A program made the translations under genes and the position numbers. A model generated the notes under the pieces. It was not told the DNA's origin, searched no databases, and saw only the letters and a list, made by a program, of their open reading frames with translations. Shown piece by piece: positions 45,369 to 54,379 of a stretch of 64,000 bases of DNA. How positions within the stretch are numbered: the stretch's first letter is position 1; each line of letters begins with the position of its first letter. This DNA comes from Planomicrobium stackebrandtii. GTDB lineage: Bacteria > Bacillota > Bacilli > Bacillales_A > Planococcaceae. The DNA lies in contig NZ_JAUSWB010000009.1 of NCBI RefSeq assembly GCF_030814955.1, positions 105,546 to 169,545 on the forward strand, read 5' to 3'.

Positions 45369-45814
45369 TCTATGAATATTTTCTTGTCTTTTTAGGGGCC
45401 GCTATTCCGTGGCTGGAAATTGCATTGGTAATTCCATTGGGCATTGTCTGGGGACTATCTCCGTTATGGGTAATTGTGGTCGCTTTTGTCGGCAACATGT
45501 TGACAGTGCTGGCATTGATTATCGGCTTTGACCGCTTTCAACTTTGGTACAACAAACGCCAGGAAGCGAAAGGCAAAACCGTTTCGAAAAAAAGCGAACG
45601 CGCCAAACAGATTTGGAACAAATACGGATTGCCTGGCCTCGCCATGCTCGGCCCGATTTTGATCGGAACGCATATTGCAGCATTTATCGGAATGACGCTA
45701 GGCGCGACCAAAAAGAACACAACTGTCTGGCTGACAATCAGCATAGCGGTTTGGTCGTTGGCATTCGGTGTATTGACGGCGCTCGGTTTTGATTTCTTCA
45801 CGAGGGAAATCTAA
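45365..45814 (+). CDS. Small multidrug export family membrane protein
   Basis: A 149-residue protein matching the Sm_multidrug_ex (PF06695-like) pattern: PWLEIALVIPLGI, VAFVGNMLTVLALI, LPGLAMLGPILIGTHIAAFIGM. Several membrane helices are present. The family name is historical and transport is not proven. The ATG overlaps the preceding gene's stop. It ends the XRE operon; a folded repeat element follows. Confidence 0.85.
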   Translation: MIYEYFLVFLGAAIPWLEIALVIPLGIVWGLSPLWVIVVAFVGNMLTVLALIIGFDRFQLWYNKRQEAKGKTVSKKSERAKQIWNKYGLPGLAMLGPILIGTHIAAFIGMTLGATKKNTTVWLTISIAVWSLAFGVLTALGFDFFTREI

Positions 45815-45821
45815 GCTGCGT

Positions 45822-45945
45822 CCAGACTCCAGCGTCCAGCCCCTCGGGTCGCTTCAGCCTTTCCAGCAATGGCAAAAGACGCCATTACCGTAAAGGCTTC
45901 CAGCGCTTGTCGGGGCTAGATGGGCGCTTCCGCTTTTCTGTATGC
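45822..45945. repeat. Long palindromic intergenic repeat element
   Basis: About 110 bp that folds on itself: AGCCCC with GGGGCT, AGCCTTT with AAAGGCT and AATGGC with GCCATT are nested arms, ending in GGGCGCTTCCGCTTTT. Short relatives of this element are frequent between genes in Bacillus and Planococcaceae genomes (from memory). It has no coding capacity. Confidence 0.7.
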
Positions 45946-45984
45946 TATACTGGAACTACTCTGAAATAAAGGCGTGATCCTGTA

Positions 45985-46752
45985 ATGAAAAGAATTGAAT
46001 CAAACCAAAACTCACTCGTCAAGCATTGGAAAAAGCTTGGAACGACCCGGAAAGAGCGCGACAAGTTTGCGGAATTCCTGGTGGAAGGCTTTCATTTGAC
46101 GGAAGAGGCCCTAAAGAAAAAAGAGCTTATCAAATCATTGATCGTCCGTGAAGGGGTAGACATTCCCGCAGACTGGGACGTTGACGGGGTTCCTCAATAT
46201 TCCGTAACGGCCGGAGTGGCCAAGGAGATTTCGGAAACCGAGCATACCCAAGGGATTTTCGCTCATTGCGCACAACCTGAGTTTACGGAAGACGAACAAA
46301 AGACGTGGACCAAGCTGCTGATGATTGATGCAGTCCAAGATCCCGGCAACATCGGTACAATGATCCGAACAGCATCAGCGAGCGGGATTGATGCCGTCAT
46401 CTTGGGAAAAGGCTGTGCAGATCCATTTAATCCAAAAACGGTCCGCTCGGCTCAAGGATCGCATTTCCAGATTCCTGTCGTTAAAGGGGAGCTGATCGAC
46501 TGGACCGCTCAGGCGAAAGCAAGCGGCATCCAAATTTTCGGAACGGCGCTGCAAAACTCGACGCCGGTTCACGAAGCCCAGACACACGAGCAATTTGCAT
46601 TGATTGTCGGCAATGAAGGCAGCGGCGTCGATCCGGTCTTGTTGCAGCAAACAGACCAGAATTTGATGGTGCCACTTTATGGCAGTGCAGAATCGCTGAA
46701 TGTGGCAGTGGCTACAGGTATTCTCCTATACAGCTTGGTGCCGAAAAACTAA
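45985..46752 (+). CDS. ysgA: TrmH-family SPOUT RNA methyltransferase YsgA
   Basis: A 255-residue SpoU/TrmH-type enzyme. An N-terminal L30e-like substrate-binding domain (1-95) precedes the knotted SPOUT domain with motif 1 QDPGNIGTMIRTA, motif 2 VGNEGSGVDP and motif 3 MVPLYGSAESLNVAVATGILLY. It should 2'-O-methylate a ribose in tRNA or 23S rRNA using AdoMet; the target is not known. The ribosome site is weak (GGCGTGATCCTGTA). It sits directly upstream of pheST as in B. subtilis. Confidence 0.92.
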   Translation: MKRIESNQNSLVKHWKKLGTTRKERDKFAEFLVEGFHLTEEALKKKELIKSLIVREGVDIPADWDVDGVPQYSVTAGVAKEISETEHTQGIFAHCAQPEFTEDEQKTWTKLLMIDAVQDPGNIGTMIRTASASGIDAVILGKGCADPFNPKTVRSAQGSHFQIPVVKGELIDWTAQAKASGIQIFGTALQNSTPVHEAQTHEQFALIVGNEGSGVDPVLLQQTDQNLMVPLYGSAESLNVAVATGILLYSLVPKN

Positions 46753-46754
46753 GT

Positions 46755-46783
46755 TTGATAAAAATCGTGAACTTTCGTATAAT
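46755..46783 (+). promoter_or_regulatory. pheST promoter
   Basis: -35 TTGATA (46755-46760), 17-bp spacer, -10 TATAAT (46778-46783), immediately after the ysgA stop. Confidence 0.85.
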
Positions 46784-46789
46784 AAAGAA

Positions 46790-47042
46790 GTAAATAAGTA
46801 AAAGCGAAGAACGGGAAAAGTATGTTGCGCCCTTACATTACAGAGATTCCGCACCTTGACTGGAAGTGTGGATATGTAAACGCCTCAGAAGTTCACCCCG
46901 CGAGCTGCCTGACGGGACCAGCAGAAATGCTGTAAAGATAGGCCGGTGAAGAGCCGTTATGTAAATGAGTGATTGCTTTTTGGCGATAACTAGGGTGGTA
47001 CCGCGAATAATGCCTCGTCCCTTTTCTGGGACGGGGCTTTTT
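46790..47042 (+). ncRNA. T-box leader of pheST
   Basis: T-box AGGGTGGTACCGCG (46992-47005) followed by a terminator hairpin (47012-47021 with 47028-47037) and T run. The 46890 region carries a TTC triplet (46892-46894) flanked by GAAG and A, at the usual specifier position, matching phenylalanine. It responds to uncharged tRNA-Phe. Confidence 0.95.
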
Positions 47043-47063
47043 ACTGTCTAAGGAGGAGAAAAA

Positions 47064-48101
47064 ATGGAAGCACAATTGCAGGAATTGAAAACACAGGCAC
47101 TGGATAAGATCACTGCGGCATCGACCGTTAAAGAGTTGAATGACGTGCGTGTGGCTTATTTGGGCAAAAAAGGGCCGATTACTGATTTATTGAAAGGCAT
47201 GGGGAAACTGCCGGCCGAAGAACGTCCGAAAATGGGTGCTTTGGTTAACGTTGTCCGTGAAGAAGTGACGACGCAGCTGGAAGGCCGCATGGTCATTCTC
47301 GAAGAAGAAGCAATCAATCAGAAGCTGCAAAGCGAAACAATCGACATCACGCTGCCGGGCCGTCCCGTCAAAACGGGCAACCCGCATCCGTTGACGCGTG
47401 TTGTGGAAGAAATTGAAGACTTGTTCATTTCGATGGGCTATGAAGTGGCAGAAGGCCCGGAAGTGGAAAAAGACTATTATAATTTTGAAGCATTGAACTT
47501 GCCGAAAGGACATCCGGCGCGTGATATGCAGGATTCCTTCTATATAACTGAAGACATTTTGCTGCGTACACATACATCGCCGGTACAGGCACGGACCATG
47601 GAAGCAAAAGGCGGCGAACCGATCAAAATCATTTGTCCGGGCAAAGTATACCGCCGCGACAGCGATGACGCGACGCATTCGCATCAATTTACGCAAATCG
47701 AAGGATTGGTCATCGGGGAAGATATCCGCATGAGCGATCTTAAAGGGACACTTTCCGTATTCGCCAAGAAAATGTTCGGCGACGATCGTGAAATTCGCCT
47801 ACGCCCAAGCTTCTTCCCATTCACGGAGCCTTCTGTTGAAATGGATATTTCCTGCTTTAAATGCGGCGGAAGCGGCTGCAACGTCTGCAAGAAAACAGGC
47901 TGGATTGAAATTCTGGGCGCTGGAATGGTGCATCCGAATGTTCTTGAAATGGCCGGCTATGATTCGAAACGCCTGACTGGATTCGCTTTCGGCATGGGGC
48001 CAGAACGAATTGCCATGCTTAAATACGGCGTCGAGGATATCCGTCATTTCTATACAAACGATGTCCGCTTTTTATCCCAATTCCAACGTACAGAACTTTA
48101 A
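47064..48101 (+). CDS. pheS: Phenylalanyl-tRNA synthetase alpha subunit
   Basis: A 345-residue catalytic subunit of the (alpha-beta)2 enzyme. An N-terminal coiled coil (about 1-90) contacts tRNA-Phe, followed by class II core motifs including [14 protein letters not shown] and [14 protein letters not shown] motif 2, and [16 protein letters not shown] (motif 3). An interior [15 protein letters not shown] segment lies at about 274-288. AAGGAGGAG precedes ATG. It is separated from pheT by 14 bp. Confidence 0.98.
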   Translation: MEAQLQELKTQALDKITAASTVKELNDVRVAYLGKKGPITDLLKGMGKLPAEERPKMGALVNVVREEVTTQLEGRMVILEEEAINQKLQSETIDITLPGRPVKTGNPHPLTRVVEEIEDLFISMGYEVAEGPEVEKDYYNFEALNLPKGHPARDMQDSFYITEDILLRTHTSPVQARTMEAKGGEPIKIICPGKVYRRDSDDATHSHQFTQIEGLVIGEDIRMSDLKGTLSVFAKKMFGDDREIRLRPSFFPFTEPSVEMDISCFKCGGSGCNVCKKTGWIEILGAGMVHPNVLEMAGYDSKRLTGFAFGMGPERIAMLKYGVEDIRHFYTNDVRFLSQFQRTEL

Positions 48102-48115
48102 GGAGGAACTAACAC

Positions 48116-50515
48116 ATGCTCGTATCCATTAACTGGTTAAAAGACTATGTAAACACTCAACAATTGCCACCTGCTGAACTGGGTGAAAAAATAACGCGTT
48201 CCGGCATCGAAGTGGATGCGGTCATTGACCGGTCACACGGCATGACAAATATCGTCGTTGGTTATGTTGAATCGTGCGTCAAGCATCCGGAAGCAGACAA
48301 GTTATCAATCTGCCAAGTGAATGTTGGCGAAGAAACTACACAAATCATTTGCGGCGCACCGAACATCGCGGCTGGCCAAAAAGTCATAGTGGCACGTCCC
48401 GGCGCAAAACTTCCTGGCGACATCAAGATCAAAAAAGCCAAACTTCGCGGTGAAGAATCGCACGGCATGATCTGCTCGCTGCAGGAACTGGGCATTGAAG
48501 GCAAACTTGTTCCTAAAGCTTATGCGGAAGGGATATACGTATTGCCGGAAGACGCGGAAACCGGTTCTGACGTTCTGACAAACTTTGATTTGAACGATAC
48601 CGTATTGGAACTGGGATTGACTCCAAACCGAGCAGACGCGATGAGCATGATCGGTGTGGCTTATGAAGTCGGAGCGATTCTTTCTGAAGAAGTGAAATTG
48701 CCTGAAATCAGCTACAAAGAAGCATCCGACACAGCAGCATCCATGCTGACATTAAATGTTGATGCACCTGAAGCCAATCCGCTATATGTAGCGAAAGTTG
48801 TCCGCAACATTAAAGTGCAGGAGTCACCGATGTGGCTGCAGCAGCGTTTGATGTCAGCTGGTGTCCGTCCGCATAATAACGTGGTCGACGTGACCAACTA
48901 CATTTTGATGGAATACGGCCAGCCGCTTCACGCATTTGACTACGACTTGCTGGAAACGGGCAATATCACCGTTCGCCACGCAAAAGAAGGAGAAATGATT
49001 ACCACATTGGACGATGCTGAACGCAAACTGTCCGGCCACCAGCTGGTCATCACCAACGGCGAAAAACCAGTGGCGATTGCCGGTGTCATGGGCGGCGCGG
49101 ACTCAGAAGTAAGTGAAGCGACAACGACTGTAGTGATCGAATCTGCTTATTTCGAATCCGGTTCTGTTCGCCAAACTTCGAAAGACCACGGACTACGCAG
49201 CGATGCGAGTTCACGCTATGAAAAAGGCGTGGATCCAAACCGTGTCATCCCGGCTGCAGAGCGCGCAGCGCAATTGCTTTCTGAGCTTGCGGGTGGGGAA
49301 GTATTGGCTGGATCTGTGGTATTCGACGAATTGAATAAAGAAGAGAAAATTGTTAAAGTTTCTCCGGATTTCATTAACAGCCGTCTGGGGATGAAGATTT
49401 CCTTTGAAGACATGTGGGATATTCTGAACCGTTTGAAATTCAATACGGAAGCGGCAAATGGCCAACTGGTCATTTCCGTTCCGACACGCCGCCAGGACAT
49501 CCAGATTCCTGAAGATGTGATTGAAGAAATTGCACGCCTGTATGGCTATGATGAAATTCCTGCAACTTTGCCGGAAGCAGAAACGACTCCTGGCGGTTTG
49601 ACGCCTTATCAGGCCAAACGCCGCATTGTCCGCTCGCTTTTGGAAGGTGCTGGATTGCTTCAAGCAACGACCTATTCGCTGACTTCCGAGAAATCGGCGA
49701 AGCAATTTGCTTTGGAAGAAACGGAAACAACGCGTTTGTTGATGCCTATGAGTGAAGAACGCAGTATCTTGAGACAAAGCCTGTTGCCGCATCTTTTAGA
49801 ATCGGTCACGTACAACACGGCCAGAAGAATGGATTCGGTGGCTTTGTATGAAACCGGTTCGGTATTCCTGAAAGGCGACGACGAATTGTTGAACGAGCAG
49901 GAACATTTAGCGGTGGCAATCACAGGCTTATGGCTCGACAACAGCTGGCAAGGCGAGAAAAAGCCAGTCGACTTTTTCGTGCTAAAAGGAATTGTGGAAA
50001 CTCTTGGCACGAAACTTGGCGTCCAGTTGACGTTCGAGCGCGGCCAAATGGACGATTTGCATCCAGGCAGAACAGCCTTCATCATGCTTGATGGCCATCG
50101 CATCGGGGTAATCGGTCAGTTGCATCCTTCTGAACAAAAAGAGCGTGACTTGAAAACGACGGTCGTTATGGAGTTAAATCTGGCACTGCTGTTGAATATT
50201 GAGACAGCTGCATTGCTCTATACGCCAGTGCCGCGCTATCCGTCGATGTCCCGTGATGTGGCATTAGTGCTTTCAAAAATTGTTGAAGCCGGAACGATCG
50301 AAACAGTTATCCGCAACGCAGGCGGCAAGCTGTTGAAAGATGTCCGCGTGTTTGACCTGTACGAAGGCGACAAAATGGAAGAAGGCAAAAAATCAGTCGC
50401 CTTCTCCTTGACTTACTTTGATCCGGAAAAAACCTTGACGGATGAAGAAGTCATCAACGCTCATGAAAAAGTATTGGCAGCTTTGACAGAAGTTGGAGCA
50501 GAGTTGAGGAGTTAA
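48116..50515 (+). CDS. pheT: Phenylalanyl-tRNA synthetase beta subunit
   Basis: A 799-residue subunit, usual bacterial length. Modules in order: tRNA-binding EMAP-like domain (about 39-155), B3/B4 editing domain (about 210-400), B5 domain, a catalytically inactive core, and a C-terminal FDX-ACB anticodon-binding domain (about 705-799, PRYPSMSRDVALVLSK). It edits Tyr-tRNA-Phe. AAGGAGGAAC precedes ATG. Confidence 0.98.
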   Translation: MLVSINWLKDYVNTQQLPPAELGEKITRSGIEVDAVIDRSHGMTNIVVGYVESCVKHPEADKLSICQVNVGEETTQIICGAPNIAAGQKVIVARPGAKLPGDIKIKKAKLRGEESHGMICSLQELGIEGKLVPKAYAEGIYVLPEDAETGSDVLTNFDLNDTVLELGLTPNRADAMSMIGVAYEVGAILSEEVKLPEISYKEASDTAASMLTLNVDAPEANPLYVAKVVRNIKVQESPMWLQQRLMSAGVRPHNNVVDVTNYILMEYGQPLHAFDYDLLETGNITVRHAKEGEMITTLDDAERKLSGHQLVITNGEKPVAIAGVMGGADSEVSEATTTVVIESAYFESGSVRQTSKDHGLRSDASSRYEKGVDPNRVIPAAERAAQLLSELAGGEVLAGSVVFDELNKEEKIVKVSPDFINSRLGMKISFEDMWDILNRLKFNTEAANGQLVISVPTRRQDIQIPEDVIEEIARLYGYDEIPATLPEAETTPGGLTPYQAKRRIVRSLLEGAGLLQATTYSLTSEKSAKQFALEETETTRLLMPMSEERSILRQSLLPHLLESVTYNTARRMDSVALYETGSVFLKGDDELLNEQEHLAVAITGLWLDNSWQGEKKPVDFFVLKGIVETLGTKLGVQLTFERGQMDDLHPGRTAFIMLDGHRIGVIGQLHPSEQKERDLKTTVVMELNLALLLNIETAALLYTPVPRYPSMSRDVALVLSKIVEAGTIETVIRNAGGKLLKDVRVFDLYEGDKMEEGKKSVAFSLTYFDPEKTLTDEEVINAHEKVLAALTEVGAELRS

Positions 50516-50534
50516 CTGGTTCGATAGTAGTGCT

Positions 50535-50573
50535 AAAGAGAGTGAGTCCAATGGATTCACTCTCTTTTTTTGA
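50535..50573 (+). terminator. pheST terminator
   Basis: A 16-bp stem with one G-U pair (50535-50550 with 50552-50567) and T-rich tail. Confidence 0.9.
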
Positions 50574-50680
50574 TTTAATAAGTATGATGGTATAAAAAAT
50601 TTACTTTTTATAGGGAAGAATAGCCTTAAAAATGAAAAAATGTGATAGTATTTATCTATTATATTAAAGTGAGGGCTTAT

Positions 50681-51124
50681 ATGAAAAAAATATTGGAAGC
50701 CGAAAAAGGATTGACCTTAATTGAAGTTTTAGCATCAACTGTTTTAATTACTTTAATTTTGGTCTCTTTTTTTACTTTATTTGCTCAAGGGGCAAAAACT
50801 AATATAACTTCAGAAAATATTGTAGACAGCACATACCTTGCTCAAAAAGAAATGGAATCTATTATAGCACTTTCGAAAGCACCTATTGTGGATACACCAA
50901 AAATTGAGATGGATAAAAGATATGGAATGGGTGTCTCTTCATCTAATAATGAGTGGATCAAATATGAAAAAAGTATTCCTGATTCAACTGAGAAGTATAG
51001 TATACGAATAAAAAATACGACTTCTAATAGAATTAACGTAATTGTAGAGGTACTAGAAAAAGAAAATAATGTTGTCAGAGCTAAAATGGAAAACGTTGTG
51101 GTGTGGGAAGAGGACAATCAATGA
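50681..51124 (+). CDS. Type IV pilin-like protein (prepilin, PilV/GspI type)
   Basis: A 147-residue protein with a class III prepilin signal: MKKILEAEKG^LTLIEVLAS, cleavage after Gly10 and Glu at +5, followed by the hydrophobic helix STVLITLILVSFFTLFAQG. It would be processed by a prepilin peptidase and assembled as a minor pseudopilin. GTGAGGG precedes ATG 50681. The region is clearly A+T-rich (about one third G+C by eye), unlike its neighbours. It overlaps the next gene by 4 bp. Confidence 0.82.
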   Translation: MKKILEAEKGLTLIEVLASTVLITLILVSFFTLFAQGAKTNITSENIVDSTYLAQKEMESIIALSKAPIVDTPKIEMDKRYGMGVSSSNNEWIKYEKSIPDSTEKYSIRIKNTTSNRINVIVEVLEKENNVVRAKMENVVVWEEDNQ

Positions 51125-51564
51125 AAAAACTTCTTAAACAACAAAGGGGCATTACATTAGTTGAACTGTTAGCGGTCATAGTAATTGGGGGGATCGTTAT
51201 GGTTCTTATCCTAAGTATATTTTCAAATGGAAATAAAACGTATCAAAACCAAACAGCAAGATCAGAACAAATTACAGACATGCGGTATATTGCAAAGGTG
51301 GTTACTAAAGAAATAAGAATGACTGACAAAGTCTCAATTGTGAATGGTGATTTAGTACTTGGAAGTAACGAAAAGTTAGTTTTCTCACTAGATAATGGAC
51401 AAATAAAAAAAGATGAGGAAGTCATTGCATCTAATATTGCTGTTTTAGCATTTCATTTTATTGATAGAACTTTATTGATTGAAATAGAGAGTAAGGAAGG
51501 AAATAGTAATAGCCAAAAGCTGAGTACCGAAATTTACCTTAGAGAAGGTGTAATTATTGAGTAA
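51121..51564 (+). CDS. Type IV pilin-like protein (PilW/GspJ type)
   Basis: A 147-residue protein with prepilin signal MKKLLKQQRG^ITLVELLAV (Gly10, Glu +5) and helix VIVIGGIVMVLILSIFSNG. The C-terminal part is beta-rich, consistent with minor pseudopilins of PilW or GspJ type. ATG 51121 overlaps the preceding stop codon; its site GAAGAGG lies in the preceding gene. It overlaps the third gene by 8 bp, forming a tight operon. Confidence 0.82.
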   Translation: MKKLLKQQRGITLVELLAVIVIGGIVMVLILSIFSNGNKTYQNQTARSEQITDMRYIAKVVTKEIRMTDKVSIVNGDLVLGSNEKLVFSLDNGQIKKDEEVIASNIAVLAFHFIDRTLLIEIESKEGNSNSQKLSTEIYLREGVIIE

Positions 51565-53041
51565 GTTATTAAAAAACAGATATTTATTCAAAAGTGAAGT
51601 AGGATATACCCTTCCTATCGTTTTATTAATTTTGGTTTTTTTTTCTATTTTGGGAATAAGCCTAATCTCGATAACTATGAATTCATTAAAGTTGTCAGAT
51701 AGTGAACGCAAAGACCAAGCTGTTTATTACATTGCAGAAAGTGGAACTACTGTTGTTCTCTCAGATATTGATGCTTTAGTAGATTCTCTATCAAATTCGC
51801 AAACTATCCAAAATGAACAGGATTTCTTTGCTAAACTAGAACAGGATATTTTGAACAGTAAAGTAATCAATGAATTTGAAGAAAATAGTGGAGAGACTCC
51901 TTTTGCTACAGTAACAGTAAAGCTATTGGAAATAGATGAGAACTTAAAAGAACGTAAGTACGAAATTGTCTCTAAAGGAGAAATCGGAACACGAACGCGA
52001 ACTGTTGGAGGAGATTTTAGTGTTTCATTCAGCGCAGGCGATCAAATTTCACTTCCACCGAATCTAGGAGTATTTTCAAACGATAAAATATTGTTGTCAA
52101 ATGGAACAATAGAAGGCAACTTAATTCTTAATAAATACAGCTCTAAAGGTATAGAAATTTCAGGGAATCCTTCTGTTAAAGGTGATATTATTGTTCCGGT
52201 AGCATCTGGAAATAATGTATTCAGTGCACCTACATGGTGGATAAACGAAAACAAGCCTGCGATCTTAAAAGAGCACCAACTTGTAGAATATCCTTTGCCA
52301 CCATTTCCTGAGTTCCCAATAAACTTTGCAACCATGCCTAATATGAATGTAGGCAACCACAAAGTTGTTTCGGATAAAAATATAAACATCACAAGTTATT
52401 TAGTTGAAAACCATAAAATCATTTTGGATAAAAATTATGAAATAAATAATATTACATTCAACAGCAACAGAAAGTTAACTTTTATAGTTAATGAGGACCG
52501 CTCAATTGTGGTAAACAATATTAGTGGAAGCGGACATTTGCATGTCGAAGGAAAAGGCAAACTGACAATTTATCTAAAAGACAACATTCAAATTGATGGA
52601 AACTTAAATCCTCAAAATACAGATAATTTATTTATATATGTCGGACCGTCAAAGACTCCGAGTGTACCTAAAACTATAAAAAGTTCCAGCTACGCTCAGT
52701 TTAATGCTTCAGTTTATGCTAAAGATGCAAATTTAGAAGTTGTTGGATCGGCTGGGGTAACAGGGCATTTAGTTACAGGTGGACAGTCAGTGAAGTTCAG
52801 TGGCGGGACGCAAGGTACAGCTAGTGGTACAGTAGTTTTTGCTCCAAATGCAGCAGTCGAACTCACTGGCAGTGGAACGTTAAGAGGGGGAGTCATATCC
52901 AAAACCTTTAAGATGGATGGGGGTGCTAAGGTAATAAGCAACAGCGTAAATTTAAATGAAAATCCTTTTTGGCAAGTTGGCAGCAGTGAAAAAGGGGAAG
53001 CGGGTTTTACTAAACTGTTGATAAAGGAAATTCCAAACTAA
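51557..53041 (+). CDS. Large pseudopilin/PilX-like protein with beta-rich passenger
   Basis: A 494-residue protein. A short N-terminus (about 15 residues) precedes a hydrophobic helix GYTLPIVLLILVFFSILGISLISI typical of PilX-like proteins; the canonical Glu at +5 is not evident. AVYYIAESG is the PilX signature. After about residue 150 comes a beta-rich region of repeated short strands (VEGNLIL-, GDIIVPVASG-, VVGSAGVTGHLVTGG-like), probably a surface passenger of beta-helix or adhesin type. TTG 51557 is the start, with GAAGGTG upstream. It is A+T-rich like its partners. Confidence 0.75.
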   Translation: MSKLLKNRYLFKSEVGYTLPIVLLILVFFSILGISLISITMNSLKLSDSERKDQAVYYIAESGTTVVLSDIDALVDSLSNSQTIQNEQDFFAKLEQDILNSKVINEFEENSGETPFATVTVKLLEIDENLKERKYEIVSKGEIGTRTRTVGGDFSVSFSAGDQISLPPNLGVFSNDKILLSNGTIEGNLILNKYSSKGIEISGNPSVKGDIIVPVASGNNVFSAPTWWINENKPAILKEHQLVEYPLPPFPEFPINFATMPNMNVGNHKVVSDKNINITSYLVENHKIILDKNYEINNITFNSNRKLTFIVNEDRSIVVNNISGSGHLHVEGKGKLTIYLKDNIQIDGNLNPQNTDNLFIYVGPSKTPSVPKTIKSSSYAQFNASVYAKDANLEVVGSAGVTGHLVTGGQSVKFSGGTQGTASGTVVFAPNAAVELTGSGTLRGGVISKTFKMDGGAKVISNSVNLNENPFWQVGSSEKGEAGFTKLLIKEIPN

Positions 53042-53051
53042 ACTGCTATAC

Positions 53052-53090
53052 AAAAAAATGGGGCTGGTTTTTAAACAGCCCCATTTTTTT
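53052..53090. terminator. Bidirectional terminator between the pilin cassette and rnhC
   Basis: An 8-bp GC-rich stem TGGGGCTG/CAGCCCCA (53059-53066 with 53076-53083), flanked by A-run and T-run, so it serves both converging units. Confidence 0.9.
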
Positions 53091-53098
53091 ATATTATT

Positions 53099-54031
53099 TC
53101 ACCGCTGACGCTTCCCAGCCAACCCCTTCGCCTTACCCGTATTAGCAAAATGCACCTTAGTCAACCCCTCCAAATACTCCTCGCCATGCTTCAGCAAAAT
53201 CTTCGCTGCTGCTTCATCGACAATCTTCCCAGCGCCTTTTGGCAGCGTAACTCCAGCTTCCGCACCCATGCGGTCCATTTCTTCAAGAAACGCGACGCGG
53301 GCGATGATGGATGCGCAGGCGACCGATACATGCAGGCCTTCTGCTTTCGTGGAGAACAGGACGTTCTCGCGGATGATTTCGGGTTCTTCTTTGATGTGCT
53401 TGTAATAGATGGCGCGTTCGGCAAACTGATCGATCAGGATGGCGTCTGGTTTTTCGGGTGCAATATTGTTTAAAACATGTTTAAGTGCCTGGTTATGCAG
53501 CAATGCTTTTATTTTTCCCTGGGACCAGCCTTGTCTTTGGACTCGGTTGTACTTATCGTTTTTCAAGGTCAGCACTTTGTGTGCGAATGCTGCTCTCAGG
53601 TCAGGAGCTACTTGGCGCATCCAGGCGTCTGTCAACTGCTTGGAATCTTTGACGCCAAGTTCATGCGCAAGCTCGACTCCATCCGCCGGCACATAGCAGG
53701 CGGCCACAGTGATCGGGCCAAAAAAATCGCCCGTGCCGGTTTCGTCGGATCCCAGGACCGATAGCTTGGCAAATCCGTCGGGCAGCTTGTCGCCTTTGGC
53801 AGACACCGTTTTATCGGCAGCTGGCAATACCTCACCCCATTTGGCAGCTTCCCGGTCCGCGCCGTTTCCCTGGAACATGACTTTTCCGGAAGTGTAGACG
53901 GTTACGACGGTGTCCGTCAACTTAGCGGTGAAACGGGCATAAGGATTTTTGGTTTGGGTCTTATTTTTCTCGTAATGTGAAATCAATTGGAGGAGGCTTT
54001 CCTCGGGCAGTTTCAGTACAGTATTCGACAT
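53099..54031 (-). CDS. rnhC: Ribonuclease HIII
   Basis: A 310-residue enzyme removing RNA from RNA-DNA hybrids. An N-terminal TBP-like domain (about 1-85) precedes the catalytic domain with [15 protein letters not shown] (first Asp/Glu), VKDSKQLTD and [12 protein letters not shown] (later acidic residues). The N-terminal extension distinguishes HIII from HII. ATG 54031 has AGGTGA upstream. It is divergent from zapA. Confidence 0.96.
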   Translation of the reverse strand: MSNTVLKLPEESLLQLISHYEKNKTQTKNPYARFTAKLTDTVVTVYTSGKVMFQGNGADREAAKWGEVLPAADKTVSAKGDKLPDGFAKLSVLGSDETGTGDFFGPITVAACYVPADGVELAHELGVKDSKQLTDAWMRQVAPDLRAAFAHKVLTLKNDKYNRVQRQGWSQGKIKALLHNQALKHVLNNIAPEKPDAILIDQFAERAIYYKHIKEEPEIIRENVLFSTKAEGLHVSVACASIIARVAFLEEMDRMGAEAGVTLPKGAGKIVDEAAAKILLKHGEEYLEGLTKVHFANTGKAKGLAGKRQR

Positions 54032-54052
54032 GGGCAGGTCACCTTTCTTTGA

Positions 54053-54082
54053 TTCACAATCGGCTTGTGTTCATGGTATGAT
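54053..54082 (+). promoter_or_regulatory. zapA promoter
   Basis: TTCACA (54053-54058), 18-bp spacer, extended TGG-TATGAT (-10 at 54077-54082), in the rnhC-zapA divergent region. Confidence 0.6.
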
Positions 54083-54113
54083 GGTTTATAGAATTCTAAA
54101 GGGGGATATTGCA

Positions 54114-54374
54114 TTGTCAGAGCAACATAAAATTCACACAGTCGTTGACATCTATGGCAACACTTATAAAATGGTCGGTACCGAAACTTCCGGCCACATG
54201 AGATTGGTTGCATCGATTGTCGACAGCAAAATGCGGGAGATCAATGCGTTAAATCCATCATTGGATCAGGCGAAGCTTGCCGTTTTGACTGCATCAAATG
54301 CGGTACATGACTATCTTAAACTGAAAGAGCAAGTTGAACAATTAGAAAATGAATTGAAAAAACTGAAGGGTTGA
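54114..54374 (+). CDS. zapA: Cell division protein ZapA
   Basis: An 86-residue FtsZ-bundling protein. The family start [22 protein letters not shown] and a C-terminal coiled coil ([16 protein letters not shown]) match. The start TTG 54114 ([13 protein letters not shown]) is preceded by AAAGGGGG; the longer frame to 54030 runs into the promoter region. It is followed by cvpA, polX and mutS2 as in B. subtilis (yshA-yshB-yshC-mutSB). Confidence 0.93.
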   Translation: MSEQHKIHTVVDIYGNTYKMVGTETSGHMRLVASIVDSKMREINALNPSLDQAKLAVLTASNAVHDYLKLKEQVEQLENELKKLKG

Positions 54375-54379
54375 CGTGA

